NCBI GenBank assembly: GCA_910579865.1
Contig: CAJTXA010000011.1
Coordinates: 71,906 to 135,905, forward strand
Reading direction: 5' to 3'
Source: an uncultured Lachnospiraceae bacterium
Lineage (GTDB): Bacteria; Bacillota; Clostridia; Lachnospirales; Lachnospiraceae
Length of the DNA: 64,000 nucleotides
In this document: positions 16,626 through 25,356 of the stretch, piece after piece
Position numbering within the stretch: the stretch's first letter is position 1
Layout of the letters: every line of letters begins with the position of its first letter
Notes under the pieces: model-generated
The model's input: only the letters and a program-made list of their open reading frames with translations
Database searches by the model: none
What the model was told of the DNA's origin: nothing
Position numbers and translations under genes: made by a program

Positions 16626-17516
16626 ATGCAAGATATAAAAATAGAAACCTTTATTACTGTTTGTGAATATCAAAATTTCACAAAAGCTTCTGACAGATTA
16701 GGACTTACTCAACCAGCCGTATCTAGACAAATGAAATCCTTAGAAGATTACTATGGTGTTCCTTTATTTCATTTTGAAGGAAAAAAATTTTTTTTAACAC
16801 AAGCAGGAAAAACTTTATACCATTTTGCAAAAAATATGCAAAATGATGAAATGAAATTAAAAAAACAACTAAAAGAACCTGCTGTTTTTCCCTTACATCT
16901 TGGTTCTACGCCTACTCCAGGGGAATTTCTATTGCCAAATATCCTATCCTCTTATTTAAAGAAATATCCTACTCCAAATGTTTCTCTTATCATTCAAAAT
17001 ACTGAATTTCTTTTAGAACAATTAAATAATGGAAAAATTGATCTTGCTATAGTAGAAGGAAACTTCCCCAAAAAAGAATATGAATATGTCCTTTTTTCCA
17101 ATCAAAACTATCTTCCTGTATGTGCTTTTCATCAAATTTTTCCAGAAACAAAATCCCAGATTCCTATAGAGAATCTACTTTCTCAAACCCTAATTATCAG
17201 AGAACCTGGATCTGGAAATCGAGAAATTTTAGAATATAGTCTAAAACGACAAAATCTTTCCCTGTCTGATTTTTCATCGATTATTGAAACGAATCATATC
17301 CAAGTACAAAAATCTCTGGTACAGCAAGGCTGTGGCATTGCATTTTTATTTGAAGCTGCAATTGAAGCAGAAAATAACTTTCAAAAAATACCTGTTTTTG
17401 GTTTTCCATTACAACACGAATTTAACATTATTTGGCGTAAAAACAGTTTTTTTCAAGAAACCTATCAGCAATTAGCTCAATATTTTCAAAACCAATTACA
17501 AAAAAAATCTTCATAA
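16626..17516 (+). CDS. LysR family transcriptional regulator
   Basis: 296 residues. The N-terminal winged HTH (FITVCEYQNFTKASDRLGLTQPAVSRQMKSLE, residues about 7-40) matches the LysR consensus. The rest is a periplasmic-binding-protein-like effector domain (LHLGSTPTPGEFLLPNIL ... LIIREPGSGNREILE), closest in pattern to the CysB/CbbR-like branch. AAAGGA precedes ATG 16626. Its divergence from the chromate transporter genes, with a palindrome between them, suggests that it regulates them and itself. Confidence 0.92.
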   Translation: MQDIKIETFITVCEYQNFTKASDRLGLTQPAVSRQMKSLEDYYGVPLFHFEGKKFFLTQAGKTLYHFAKNMQNDEMKLKKQLKEPAVFPLHLGSTPTPGEFLLPNILSSYLKKYPTPNVSLIIQNTEFLLEQLNNGKIDLAIVEGNFPKKEYEYVLFSNQNYLPVCAFHQIFPETKSQIPIENLLSQTLIIREPGSGNREILEYSLKRQNLSLSDFSSIIETNHIQVQKSLVQQGCGIAFLFEAAIEAENNFQKIPVFGFPLQHEFNIIWRKNSFFQETYQQLAQYFQNQLQKKSS

Positions 17517-17528
17517 AATAGTTATTTA

Positions 17529-18158
17529 TCAATAAATATCCTCTCGATAAATCCGAAGGATACTTCCTAAAAATGATCCAATAAACAATATTCCAGTTAT
17601 TCCAATTCCAATGAAAAGAAAATCATTTCCTTGATTTATTTTTTCATACCTTGATAAATACAACAGGTGATATGGCAATAGCCATGGATCAATTTTGGCA
17701 AAGGATGTATTTGACAATACTACATTGACTAAGATAATACCAGCAAGTATACTAAATGGAACAAGCCCTCCTTTGGTTCGCAAAGCTAAATAAAGAAATG
17801 GCGTAATAACTGGATGAATGACCAGCAAAAAAAGAATCAGAAATTTTCCAATTAGAACTCGTATCCGAGAAACAGGCACTACAAAAATTGTTTTCCATGT
17901 TTGTTCGTTATATTCTCTTGTAATTAAAGAAATCGCAACAATAGCTAAAACCATAGACCCAAATAGTAACATAAGAAACATAATTGCATTATCATAGAGT
18001 GTAAATAAATCAAAGGAACGTTCGTTATCTAATGTAATATTTCGAAAAAAAGAACCAGATAAAGCTAAAATAGGACAAATCATACTTTCCAATATAAGAA
18101 TTCGCATCACTTTTGAATGTTTTAATTTTAACCACTCACAAAAGATAATATTAAACAA
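17529..18158 (-). CDS. ABC-2 type permease, possibly shortened (lantibiotic-immunity/BcrB-like)
   Basis: 209 residues, membrane-rich, starting at TTG 18158 after GGAGGAAAG. LISLITREYNEQTWKTIFVVPVSR is the conserved motif of lantibiotic-protection and BcrB-like permeases (as LITREY...TW..PVSR), and NTSFAKIDPWLLPYHL follows near the C-terminus. Relatives are usually about 240-250 residues with six membrane segments. Here about five are seen and the join around ILVNVVLSNTSF looks abrupt, so an internal in-frame loss is possible. Its ATPase partner just upstream is clearly broken, so the transporter is probably inactive. Confidence 0.7.
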   Translation of the reverse strand: MFNIIFCEWLKLKHSKVMRILILESMICPILALSGSFFRNITLDNERSFDLFTLYDNAIMFLMLLFGSMVLAIVAISLITREYNEQTWKTIFVVPVSRIRVLIGKFLILFLLVIHPVITPFLYLALRTKGGLVPFSILAGIILVNVVLSNTSFAKIDPWLLPYHLLYLSRYEKINQGNDFLFIGIGITGILFIGSFLGSILRIYREDIY

Positions 18159-18198
18159 TGCTTTCCTCCTCCTTTTTCACCTGTTTTTTAAAATAATC

Positions 18199-18766
18199 TT
18201 ATAATGTTTCTTCATAGACACGGATTTTCGTAACCACAATTTTATCTTCTACAAAACTACAATTAATTTCTCCTCGCCTGTCCATTTTCTCAAATATCCG
18301 CAATCGAGAGGCATCGATCACAATATAATCAAAGATTTGAAACTTTCGTTCTAACAATAAAACAGCTTTATGCATATCAGATACTTCAAATTCTACATAA
18401 CTGCGATTCTTTTTACGCAATTCATTCAAATCAACTTCTTCTAATAGTTTTCCCTTATGCATCATACCAATCCAATCCGCTAATTGCTCAATTTCATTTA
18501 ATACATGTCCTGACAATAAAATAGTGGTTCCCTCTTTTTTTAATTGTATTAAATAATTTCGAATTTCACAGATCCCAATCGGATCTAATAAGAGCTGCTG
18601 CTATACCCAGCCTTTGTTTCATTCCAAGTGAAAATTTCTGAAACGTTTTTGAAGCTGTTTGTTCTAATCCCATTAAAAATAATACTCGCTCTATACTGTC
18701 CTTTCGGTGCTGTCCACGCAATCGTGCAATTTTGCCTGAATCCGAAACCACATACAAAAACCTCAT
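18199..18766 (-). pseudogene. ABC transporter ATPase lacking Walker A and Walker B
   Basis: Two frames carry parts of one BcrA-like ATPase. The upstream part has KIARLRGQ and the signature region FSLGMKQRLGIAAALI. The downstream part begins DPIGICEIRNYLIQLKKEGTTILLSGHVLNEIEQLADWIGMM and continues to the C-terminus. Between ALI and DPIG the Walker B/D-loop stretch (expected LLILDEPTNGL) is deleted with a frameshift near 18566-18575. The N-terminal part with Walker A is missing as well, fused to response-regulator sequence. The permease gene follows 40 bases downstream. Confidence 0.85.
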
Positions 18767-18845
18767 ACCCTTCTTTTTCCAAACTATCCTTCAACAGCCG
18801 GCATAAATCCATATCATCCTCAATCACCAAGATCCTCTGTTTCAT
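18752..18845 (-). pseudogene. Response regulator, N-terminal remnant
   Basis: MKQRILVIEDDMDLCRLLKD followed by SLEKEGYEVFVCG is the first strand and helix of a receiver domain with its acidic pair. After about 33 codons the sequence changes, in another frame, into the ABC ATPase. The phosphorylation site, the output domain and any kinase gene between are absent, so a large deletion fused the two genes. Confidence 0.85.
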
Positions 18846-18869
18846 CTCTACTTCTAACCTCTTTCCACC

Positions 18870-18916
18870 AAAAAAGGGTTATCACAAAAATAAAAAAATA
18901 TTTTATGTGACAACCC
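18870..18916 (-). terminator. Terminator of alaS
   Basis: The arms GGGTTGTCACA and TGTGATAACCC (one G-T pair; 18876-18916) form a hairpin with an AT-rich loop, followed on the minus strand by six Ts. It lies 25 bases after the alaS stop. Confidence 0.85.
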
Positions 18917-18940
18917 CACTCCACTTTTCATTTTATTAAA

Positions 18941-21598
18941 TTACTGTATTTGCTCTTCCAATACCTTAGCAGCTGCTTCCAACATCGCTGCAATTCCTTC
19001 TGGTTTTTTTCCACCAGCTTGAGCCATATTTGGACGTCCGCCACCACCGCCGCCAACAAAAGAAGCCAGCTTCTTAATCAAATTCCCCGCATGTGCACCC
19101 TTTTTCATAGCACCTTCAGTTGCCATAGCAATTAAATTTACTTTCTCATTTCCCTGTGCAGAAGCCAAAATTACAACTCCTTCTCCAAGCTTATTCTTTA
19201 ACTGATCTCCAAGATTTCGAAGACCATTCATATCCACATCGGAAACCTTAACAGCGAGTAATTTTACTCCCTGTATTTCTATTACTTGATCGATGGTATC
19301 TTTAAGTGCCTGATTTGCTAACTTTGCCTTTAACTTTTCATTCTCAGACTGCAAAGCTTTCCCTTCTTCTAGTATCGTTTCTAACTTCTTCCGTATCTGT
19401 GCAGGTTCTGTCTTTACAAGTTTTGCTGCTGCCAAAAGCTCTTCTTCCATCTTTTTATAATAATCAAATACTCCTTGTGAAGTAATTGCTTCAATTCTGC
19501 GTACACCAGAAGCAATTCCCGATTCTGATAAAATTTTAAATGCAGTAATCACTCCTGTATTCTTTACATGGGTACCACCGCAAAGTTCTTTGCTAAATTC
19601 TCCCATGCTAACCACACGTACAGTATCTCCATATTTTTCACCAAAAAGTGCTTTTGCTCCTGTCTTTTTTGCTTCTTCTAAAGCCAGAACTTCTGTTACT
19701 ACAGAAAGATTTTGAGCAATCTGCTGATTGACGATCTCCTCTACCTGCTGGATTTCTTTCTTTGTCATAGCTGAAAAATGAGTAAAATCGAAGCGAAGAC
19801 GATCGGCTGTTACCAAAGAACCTGCTTGTTCTACATGGGTGCCAAGCACACAACGAAGAGCTTCCTGCAAAAGATGAGTCGCACTATGATTTTTTCCAGT
19901 TGCAAAACGCTTTTCTTGATCAACTGCCAATGTCACCTTATCTCCTACAGAAAAAATCCCACTTTCAACTACCCCAACATGTCCTACACGTCCGCCTTTT
20001 AACTTAATTGTATCCAAAACTGTAAAAGAAGCCCCTTCCTTTGTAATCAATCCAGTATCACCTGCTTGTCCACCCATCATTGCATAAAAAGGTGTTTCTT
20101 CTACTAAGATGGTTCCTTCTTGCCCAGCTACCAACTCCTGCACGACATCACTTTCTGTTGTTATAACTGAAATGGAAGAAGAATGTGTCATTTTTTCATA
20201 TCCTACAAATTGAGAGGTTATCTTTACATCAATTTTATCATAAACAGTCGCATCTGCTCCCATATAATTGGTTGTTGTATGTGCGCTTTGTGCCGTTTCT
20301 CTTTGTATAGCCATTGCCTTTTGGAATCCTTCTTTTTCAATTGTAAAACCCTTTTCTTCCAAAATTTCCTGCGTCAAATCGAGTGGAAATCCATAGGTAT
20401 CATATAGTTTAAAAGCATCTTCTCCACTTAATACTTTTACCCCTTTTTTCATACAAACGTCTTCCATATCAGCCAAAATCATCAATCCCTGATCAATTGT
20501 CTTATGAAATCGTTCCTCTTCTACAGTCAATAATTTTAAGATATACTCCTGCTTTTCTTCTAACTCTGGATAGCCATCTCTTGATTCTGCAATTACGGTC
20601 TTACAAAGCTCTGCTAAAAATAATCCTTGTATTCCAAGCAAACGTCCATGTCTAGCTGCCCGCCGAAGCAATCTCCGAAGAACATATCCCCTTCCCTCGT
20701 TGGAAGGAATAATACCATCTGAAGTCATAAAAGTAACAGAACGAATATGATCCGTAATTAACCGGATGGAAATATCTTTTTTCGCATCAGTTTGATAAGT
20801 AACATGTGCTAATTCACAGATTTTATCACGAATTGCTTTCATAGTATCAATATCAAATACAGAATCTACCTCTTGCATCACAACAGCAAGTCGTTCTAAT
20901 CCCATTCCGGTATCAATATTTTTACTAGTTAATTCGGTATAATGATGGTTTCCATCACTTTCAAATTGTGTAAATACATTATTCCATACTTCCATATAGC
21001 GATCACAGTCACATCCAACTTTGCAATCTGGTTTTCCACAGCCATATGAAATTCCTCTATCATAATAAATCTCGGAACAAGGACCACAAGGGCCTGCTCC
21101 ATGTTCCCAAAAATTATCACAGTCACCATTTTCATCTCGATAAAAACGAGTAATTTTTTCAGCCGGAACGCCAACTTCCTTTGTCCAAATAGCAAATGCT
21201 TCTTCATCTTCACTATAAATAGAAGGATATAATCGATCTGCTTCCAATCCAAGTACTTGTGTTAAAAACTCCCATGACCAAGTAATGGCTTCCTTTTTAA
21301 AATAATCTCCAAAAGAAAAATTTCCAAGCATTTCAAAAAAAGTCAGATGTCTTGCTGTCTTTCCTACATTTTCAATATCCCCTGTACGAATACACTTCTG
21401 GCAAGTTGTTACCCTCTTTCTTGGTGGAATTTCTTGTCCAGTAAAATAAGGCTTTAAAGGTGCCATACCAGAATTAATTAATAATAAACTTTTATCATTC
21501 TGTGGGATCAAAGAAAAACTTTTCAGTTTTAAATGATCCTTACTTTCAAAAAATTCCAGAAACCTTCTGCGTAGCTCATTTACACCATAGTTCTTCAC
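18941..21598 (-). CDS. alaS: Alanyl-tRNA synthetase
   Basis: 885 residues, the full length for AlaRS. It has the class II catalytic domain with FFEMLGNFSFGDYFK and GMGLERLAVV, the editing domain with HSATHLLQEAL (zinc ligands) and CGGTHVKNTG, and the C-terminal DHHA1 domain with the glycine-rich FVGGGGGGRPNMAQAGG. It charges tRNA-Ala in the cytoplasm. The start is GTG 21598 after GGAGG. No T-box leader is visible in the short interval to the small upstream gene; a promoter lies upstream of that gene, so both are probably transcribed together. Confidence 0.97.
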   Translation of the reverse strand: MKNYGVNELRRRFLEFFESKDHLKLKSFSLIPQNDKSLLLINSGMAPLKPYFTGQEIPPRKRVTTCQKCIRTGDIENVGKTARHLTFFEMLGNFSFGDYFKKEAITWSWEFLTQVLGLEADRLYPSIYSEDEEAFAIWTKEVGVPAEKITRFYRDENGDCDNFWEHGAGPCGPCSEIYYDRGISYGCGKPDCKVGCDCDRYMEVWNNVFTQFESDGNHHYTELTSKNIDTGMGLERLAVVMQEVDSVFDIDTMKAIRDKICELAHVTYQTDAKKDISIRLITDHIRSVTFMTSDGIIPSNEGRGYVLRRLLRRAARHGRLLGIQGLFLAELCKTVIAESRDGYPELEEKQEYILKLLTVEEERFHKTIDQGLMILADMEDVCMKKGVKVLSGEDAFKLYDTYGFPLDLTQEILEEKGFTIEKEGFQKAMAIQRETAQSAHTTTNYMGADATVYDKIDVKITSQFVGYEKMTHSSSISVITTESDVVQELVAGQEGTILVEETPFYAMMGGQAGDTGLITKEGASFTVLDTIKLKGGRVGHVGVVESGIFSVGDKVTLAVDQEKRFATGKNHSATHLLQEALRCVLGTHVEQAGSLVTADRLRFDFTHFSAMTKKEIQQVEEIVNQQIAQNLSVVTEVLALEEAKKTGAKALFGEKYGDTVRVVSMGEFSKELCGGTHVKNTGVITAFKILSESGIASGVRRIEAITSQGVFDYYKKMEEELLAAAKLVKTEPAQIRKKLETILEEGKALQSENEKLKAKLANQALKDTIDQVIEIQGVKLLAVKVSDVDMNGLRNLGDQLKNKLGEGVVILASAQGNEKVNLIAMATEGAMKKGAHAGNLIKKLASFVGGGGGGRPNMAQAGGKKPEGIAAMLEAAAKVLEEQIQ

Positions 21599-21619
21599 AA
21601 TATTTCCTCCTCTGATTCC

Positions 21620-21763
21620 CTAATTTGGAACACTGTTTTTCTTACTGTCATTTCTATCTCTTAATTTTTTACCAGAAATAACAGCTACTACAATTACGGC
21701 TAATAAACCTACTGCCGCTATTCCATAATTAAATACTGCATTAAAAAAATTTATAAAATCCAT
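21620..21763 (-). CDS. Small single-pass membrane protein
   Basis: 47 residues: MDFINFFNAVFNYGIAAVGLLAVIVVAVISGKKL in outline, i.e. one membrane helix (about residues 14-31), then a charged tail RDRNDSKKNSVPN. AAAGGAGG lies at ideal distance from ATG 21763, which argues that this short frame is translated. It is upstream of alaS by 21 bases and shares its promoter. I recognise no family. Confidence 0.65.
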   Translation of the reverse strand: MDFINFFNAVFNYGIAAVGLLAVIVVAVISGKKLRDRNDSKKNSVPN

Positions 21764-21850
21764 AGATTTCAAACCTCCTTTAAGCTCTTTTTTCCTGTTT
21801 TGTTGTTCTATTGTTTTGTTATTTTGCAAAACATATTTTTATATTCTATA

Positions 21851-21879
21851 ATAGTAGCATATCATTTTTATGATTGCAA
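21851..21879 (-). promoter_or_regulatory. Promoter of the small membrane gene and alaS
   Basis: On the minus strand TTGCAA (21879-21874) and TACTAT (21856-21851) are 17 bases apart and about 90 bases upstream of ATG 21763. Confidence 0.55.
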
Positions 21880-21913
21880 GATGATCCTAGACAAAAGTTA
21901 TATTTTAATCTGC

Positions 21914-21942
21914 TTGCATTCCTTCTTCTTTTCCTTTAAGAT
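21914..21942 (+). promoter_or_regulatory. Promoter of the MutS-like gene
   Basis: TTGCAT (21914-21919) and TAAGAT (21937-21942) are 17 bases apart, 30 bases before ATG 21973. The match to consensus is moderate. Confidence 0.45.
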
Positions 21943-21972
21943 AAAACTAGAAAAAGGAAAGGAAACAAAAAA

Positions 21973-23661
21973 ATGAAATTAGAACTACAACTGATTGGAT
22001 TAGGACTTACTATTTATGTCTTTCTTGTTTTTCAATTTCTCTACTTTCAGAAAAAAAATCGAATCGAACTTGAACAAACACTCAAAAAGGAATGGGGAAA
22101 TTTTTCTACAAAAGAATGGCACCCTTCTGATTGGGAACGTCTTACACATAGTTTCACTGTTTTTTCTCACACTATTTTTATCGATACAATCACTTGGAAT
22201 GACTTTGAGATGGATGCTATTTTTCGCCAGATCAATCAAACTCATTCTTCAATTGGAGAAGAATATTTGTACTATCTGTTGCATACACCTGCTACAGAAA
22301 AAGAAAAACTAGAGGAACGAGAACATCTGATCACTTATTTTACAACTCACGAGAAAGAACGAATCGCTTTCCAAGTTCTTGCCGAAAAGATAGGAAAACA
22401 GAAAAAAGAGTCTCTTTATGAATCCTTATTTGGTTTCAAAGAAATACCTGTACTAAAGTCATGGAAGCATATTCTTTCTGATATTTTTCTAATAGGAAGT
22501 TTCTTATTTTTACTTGTCAATCCCATCTTAGGTATTTTTCTGCTTATTTTGGCATTGGCATATAGTATTTCTCTTTATTATAAAGAAAAGGCAAAAGTGG
22601 CAAATTCGATTTCCTGTTTTCAGCAAATCATACCTCTTTTAAAAGCAATCGACAAAAGAACGCTATTTCAAACAACAGAATTAAAACCCTATTTTGATCA
22701 AATGGCAGATGCACAGAAAAAATTAATTTCATTTAAAAAATTTTCTCTCCTATTTGGCCGAGGTTTCTCTGGTTCTCCAATTGATATTTTACTTGACTAT
22801 GTTCGAATGTTGACTCATATCGATCTCATTTTATTTAACCAAGTTGTCATTCAATTTCAAATGTATAAAAATGAAATCTTATTTTGTATGAATCAATTTG
22901 GTTTTTTAGAAAGTATGATAGCAGCAGCTTCTTATCGAAAAGCTCTGCCAAACTATTGTATTCCAGAATTTTTAACCTTAGAAGGTCAAAAAAAACCACT
23001 AAGTATCAAACTCACGAATGTCTATCATCCTAGAATCGAAACACCAGTAAAAAATTCAATTGCAGTTAAAAAATCGGTATTACTAACCGGATCAAATGCT
23101 TCTGGAAAATCTACCTTTTTAAAAACAACTGCTATTGCAGCTCTTCTTGCACAGACTATTCATACTGTGCCAGCAGACCAATATCAAGCCCCTTTTTACC
23201 AAATTTATTCTTCTATGGCTATTCGAGATAATCTTTCTGGACATGATAGTTATTATATGGTAGAAATCAAATCTCTAAAGCGAATCCTTGATGCAAAAAA
23301 AGATACCATTCCTGTTCTTTGTTTTATCGATGAAGTTTTACGGGGCACAAATACAGTAGAAAGAATTGCTGCTTCCACAGAAATCTTAAAAAGTTTGTCC
23401 AATCAGCAAGTACTCTGTTTTGCGGCAACCCATGACATTGAATTAACACAATTATTAAAAGAAGAATATGAAAACTATTATTTTCGTGAACAAATCCAAA
23501 AGGAAGACATTTTATTTGATTATCAGTTAAAAAAAGGAATCTCTACAAGCAGAAATGCCATTCGCCTTATTCAGCAAATCGGATATGAGAAAAAGATTGT
23601 CGATCGGGCTCTTTTACGAGCTGATACCTTTTTAAAAACTGGAAGCTGGCGAGAAATTTAA
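21973..23661 (+). CDS. Membrane-anchored MutS-like ATPase
   Basis: 562 residues. An N-terminal membrane helix (about 6-24) and a hydrophobic hairpin (about 168-200) flank a soluble segment. A partial MutS core follows, and then the MutS domain V ATPase: Walker A GSNASGKST (373-381), MAIRDNLSGHDSYYM, Walker B FIDE (451-454) followed by VLRGTNTVER, and ATHDIEL. The mismatch-recognition domain I is absent. Related proteins are common in Clostridia and Bacteroidetes as 'MutS family' or MutS-like ATPases of unknown role. The membrane segments argue against post-replicative mismatch repair. Confidence 0.85.
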   Translation: MKLELQLIGLGLTIYVFLVFQFLYFQKKNRIELEQTLKKEWGNFSTKEWHPSDWERLTHSFTVFSHTIFIDTITWNDFEMDAIFRQINQTHSSIGEEYLYYLLHTPATEKEKLEEREHLITYFTTHEKERIAFQVLAEKIGKQKKESLYESLFGFKEIPVLKSWKHILSDIFLIGSFLFLLVNPILGIFLLILALAYSISLYYKEKAKVANSISCFQQIIPLLKAIDKRTLFQTTELKPYFDQMADAQKKLISFKKFSLLFGRGFSGSPIDILLDYVRMLTHIDLILFNQVVIQFQMYKNEILFCMNQFGFLESMIAAASYRKALPNYCIPEFLTLEGQKKPLSIKLTNVYHPRIETPVKNSIAVKKSVLLTGSNASGKSTFLKTTAIAALLAQTIHTVPADQYQAPFYQIYSSMAIRDNLSGHDSYYMVEIKSLKRILDAKKDTIPVLCFIDEVLRGTNTVERIAASTEILKSLSNQQVLCFAATHDIELTQLLKEEYENYYFREQIQKEDILFDYQLKKGISTSRNAIRLIQQIGYEKKIVDRALLRADTFLKTGSWREI

Positions 23662-23687
23662 TGAAATCAATTATCTATAAACAGAAA

Positions 23688-23725
23688 AAAGCTGTCAGAC
23701 TCTGCTTGCTGACAGCTTTCTAAAT
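23688..23725 (+). terminator. Terminator between the MutS-like gene and spoIVA
   Basis: The perfect stem AAAGCTGTCAG / CTGACAGCTTT (23688-23719) follows the MutS-like stop by 24 bases. A-runs at its left side make it a possible bidirectional terminator that also serves the convergent spoIVA. Confidence 0.85.
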
Positions 23726-23758
23726 CATATTGACTCTTATTGATTATTCACATCTTCA

Positions 23759-25240
23759 CTAAATAATAATACAAATCAATCCGCCACGGCTATCATTGAT
23801 AATTTTTTGCATACTTTCCTGCAATTTAAGCTGACTTTCTTCTGTAATTACATGAATTTTTGCTCGTATACCGTCGTCTACAATCTCCTCTATTGACTTT
23901 CCAAATATATTTGCATCCCAAATACCACCTTCTTGTGTTTCCGCACTTTCCTTAATAAACCGAATCAAGTCATTTGCCTGTTCTTCACTTCCCACTATAG
24001 GAGCAATTTCCGTATGAATATTGGCTTTAATCATATGAACAGATGGACATTCTGCATTCATCTTCACTCCAAATTTATTTCCATGCCGGATTACCTGCGG
24101 CTCCTCTAATACAATTTCATCTTTTGAAGGTGCTACAACTCCATAGCCAGATCTTCGTACCGATTCCATTGCACTTGCTACTTTTTCATATTCCCGTTTC
24201 TTTCCAGATAACTCTTTTAATGTATGAACAAGCTGATACTCTCCCCGAATTTCGGTTCCACTCAGTTCGGTTAAAAGTTCATAATAATAAGAATCCGATG
24301 TACTAACAGCCAGACGAATACTTCCATCTGCCATATCCATTGCTTCCATTCGTATATCCGTAATATATTCACTATCAGAAAGCTGAGAAAATGCTGCTTT
24401 TGTCACATCTTTCATATAAGAAACACCTTGCAGCAACTTTTTCATTACCTGCAAAAGGGCCTGTTTTAATGGATGAGTAACTGGAAGCATTTCTGCCCAT
24501 TTTGGAATTGAAAGTCCAAGTTCTGTAATTGGAAATTCCATTAAAATCAATTCTAATATCTTACGAATATCTTCTAATTTTAATTGTTCACAATTTAAAG
24601 GAATTACTGTAGACTGATATTCTTTTTCCATCTCCCGTACCAATTCTCTTGTTTCTTGCGAATAAGGCCGATTCGAGTTTAGAACAATTACAAAAGGTTT
24701 TCCAAGTTGTTTTAGCTCATTTACTGTTTTTTCTAATGCAGGCCTATAATTTTCTTTTGGAATATCTCCAAAGGAGCCATCTGCTGTAATTACCACTCCA
24801 ATTGTAGCATGATCATTAATTACTTTCTCTGTTCCAATCTCCGCTGCCTGACTAAACGGTATTTCATAATCAAACCAGGGGGTTTTCACCATCCGTTCTA
24901 CCTGATTCTCTACATGTCCTTGTGCACCATCTACCATAAATCCTACACAATCAATTAATCGCATTTTTACTTCAATATCATCCGAAAGTTTTACTTTAGC
25001 GGCTTCTTTTGGTATAAATTTAGGTTCGGTTGTCATAATTGTCTTTCCTGCTGCACTTTGCGGAAGTTCATCTCTTGTTTGATTTTTTACATACTCATCT
25101 TCCATTGCTGGAAGTACTAAAAGATCCATAAATCGTTTAATAAATGTTGACTTTCCTGTTCGAACTGGCCCTACTATGCCTATGTAGATTTCCCCACCTG
25201 TACGGGTACTAATATCTTGATATAAATCGAATGAATCCAC
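23759..25240 (-). CDS. spoIVA: Stage IV sporulation protein A
   Basis: 493 residues, the standard length. The N-terminal ATPase domain starts MDSFDLYQDISTRTGGEIYIG with Walker A GPVRTGKST (24-32), and LIDCVGFMVDGAQGH and NSNRPYSQETREL follow. The C-terminus ends in the short hydrophobic tail SRGGLICIII. SpoIVA polymerises on the forespore surface as the base of the spore coat and anchors SpoVM-marked membrane. The start is GTG 25240 after GGGAGGG. Its presence shows that the organism belongs to an endospore-forming lineage. Confidence 0.97.
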   Translation of the reverse strand: MDSFDLYQDISTRTGGEIYIGIVGPVRTGKSTFIKRFMDLLVLPAMEDEYVKNQTRDELPQSAAGKTIMTTEPKFIPKEAAKVKLSDDIEVKMRLIDCVGFMVDGAQGHVENQVERMVKTPWFDYEIPFSQAAEIGTEKVINDHATIGVVITADGSFGDIPKENYRPALEKTVNELKQLGKPFVIVLNSNRPYSQETRELVREMEKEYQSTVIPLNCEQLKLEDIRKILELILMEFPITELGLSIPKWAEMLPVTHPLKQALLQVMKKLLQGVSYMKDVTKAAFSQLSDSEYITDIRMEAMDMADGSIRLAVSTSDSYYYELLTELSGTEIRGEYQLVHTLKELSGKKREYEKVASAMESVRRSGYGVVAPSKDEIVLEEPQVIRHGNKFGVKMNAECPSVHMIKANIHTEIAPIVGSEEQANDLIRFIKESAETQEGGIWDANIFGKSIEEIVDDGIRAKIHVITEESQLKLQESMQKIINDSRGGLICIII

Positions 25241-25356
25241 AAAATCCCTCCCTATTTGTTTTCTACTTTTCTATAATATATGCACTAAGCTATTGTCCTA
25301 TACCTCACACGCTTCTTTGCTCTGTAGAAACAAACCAGTTTTTATAGACCTTTCTT

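Noticed and set aside
21764..21972. T-box riboswitch upstream of alaS
   Set aside because: No specifier loop, T-box consensus or antiterminator was found; the interval is short and holds two divergent promoters.
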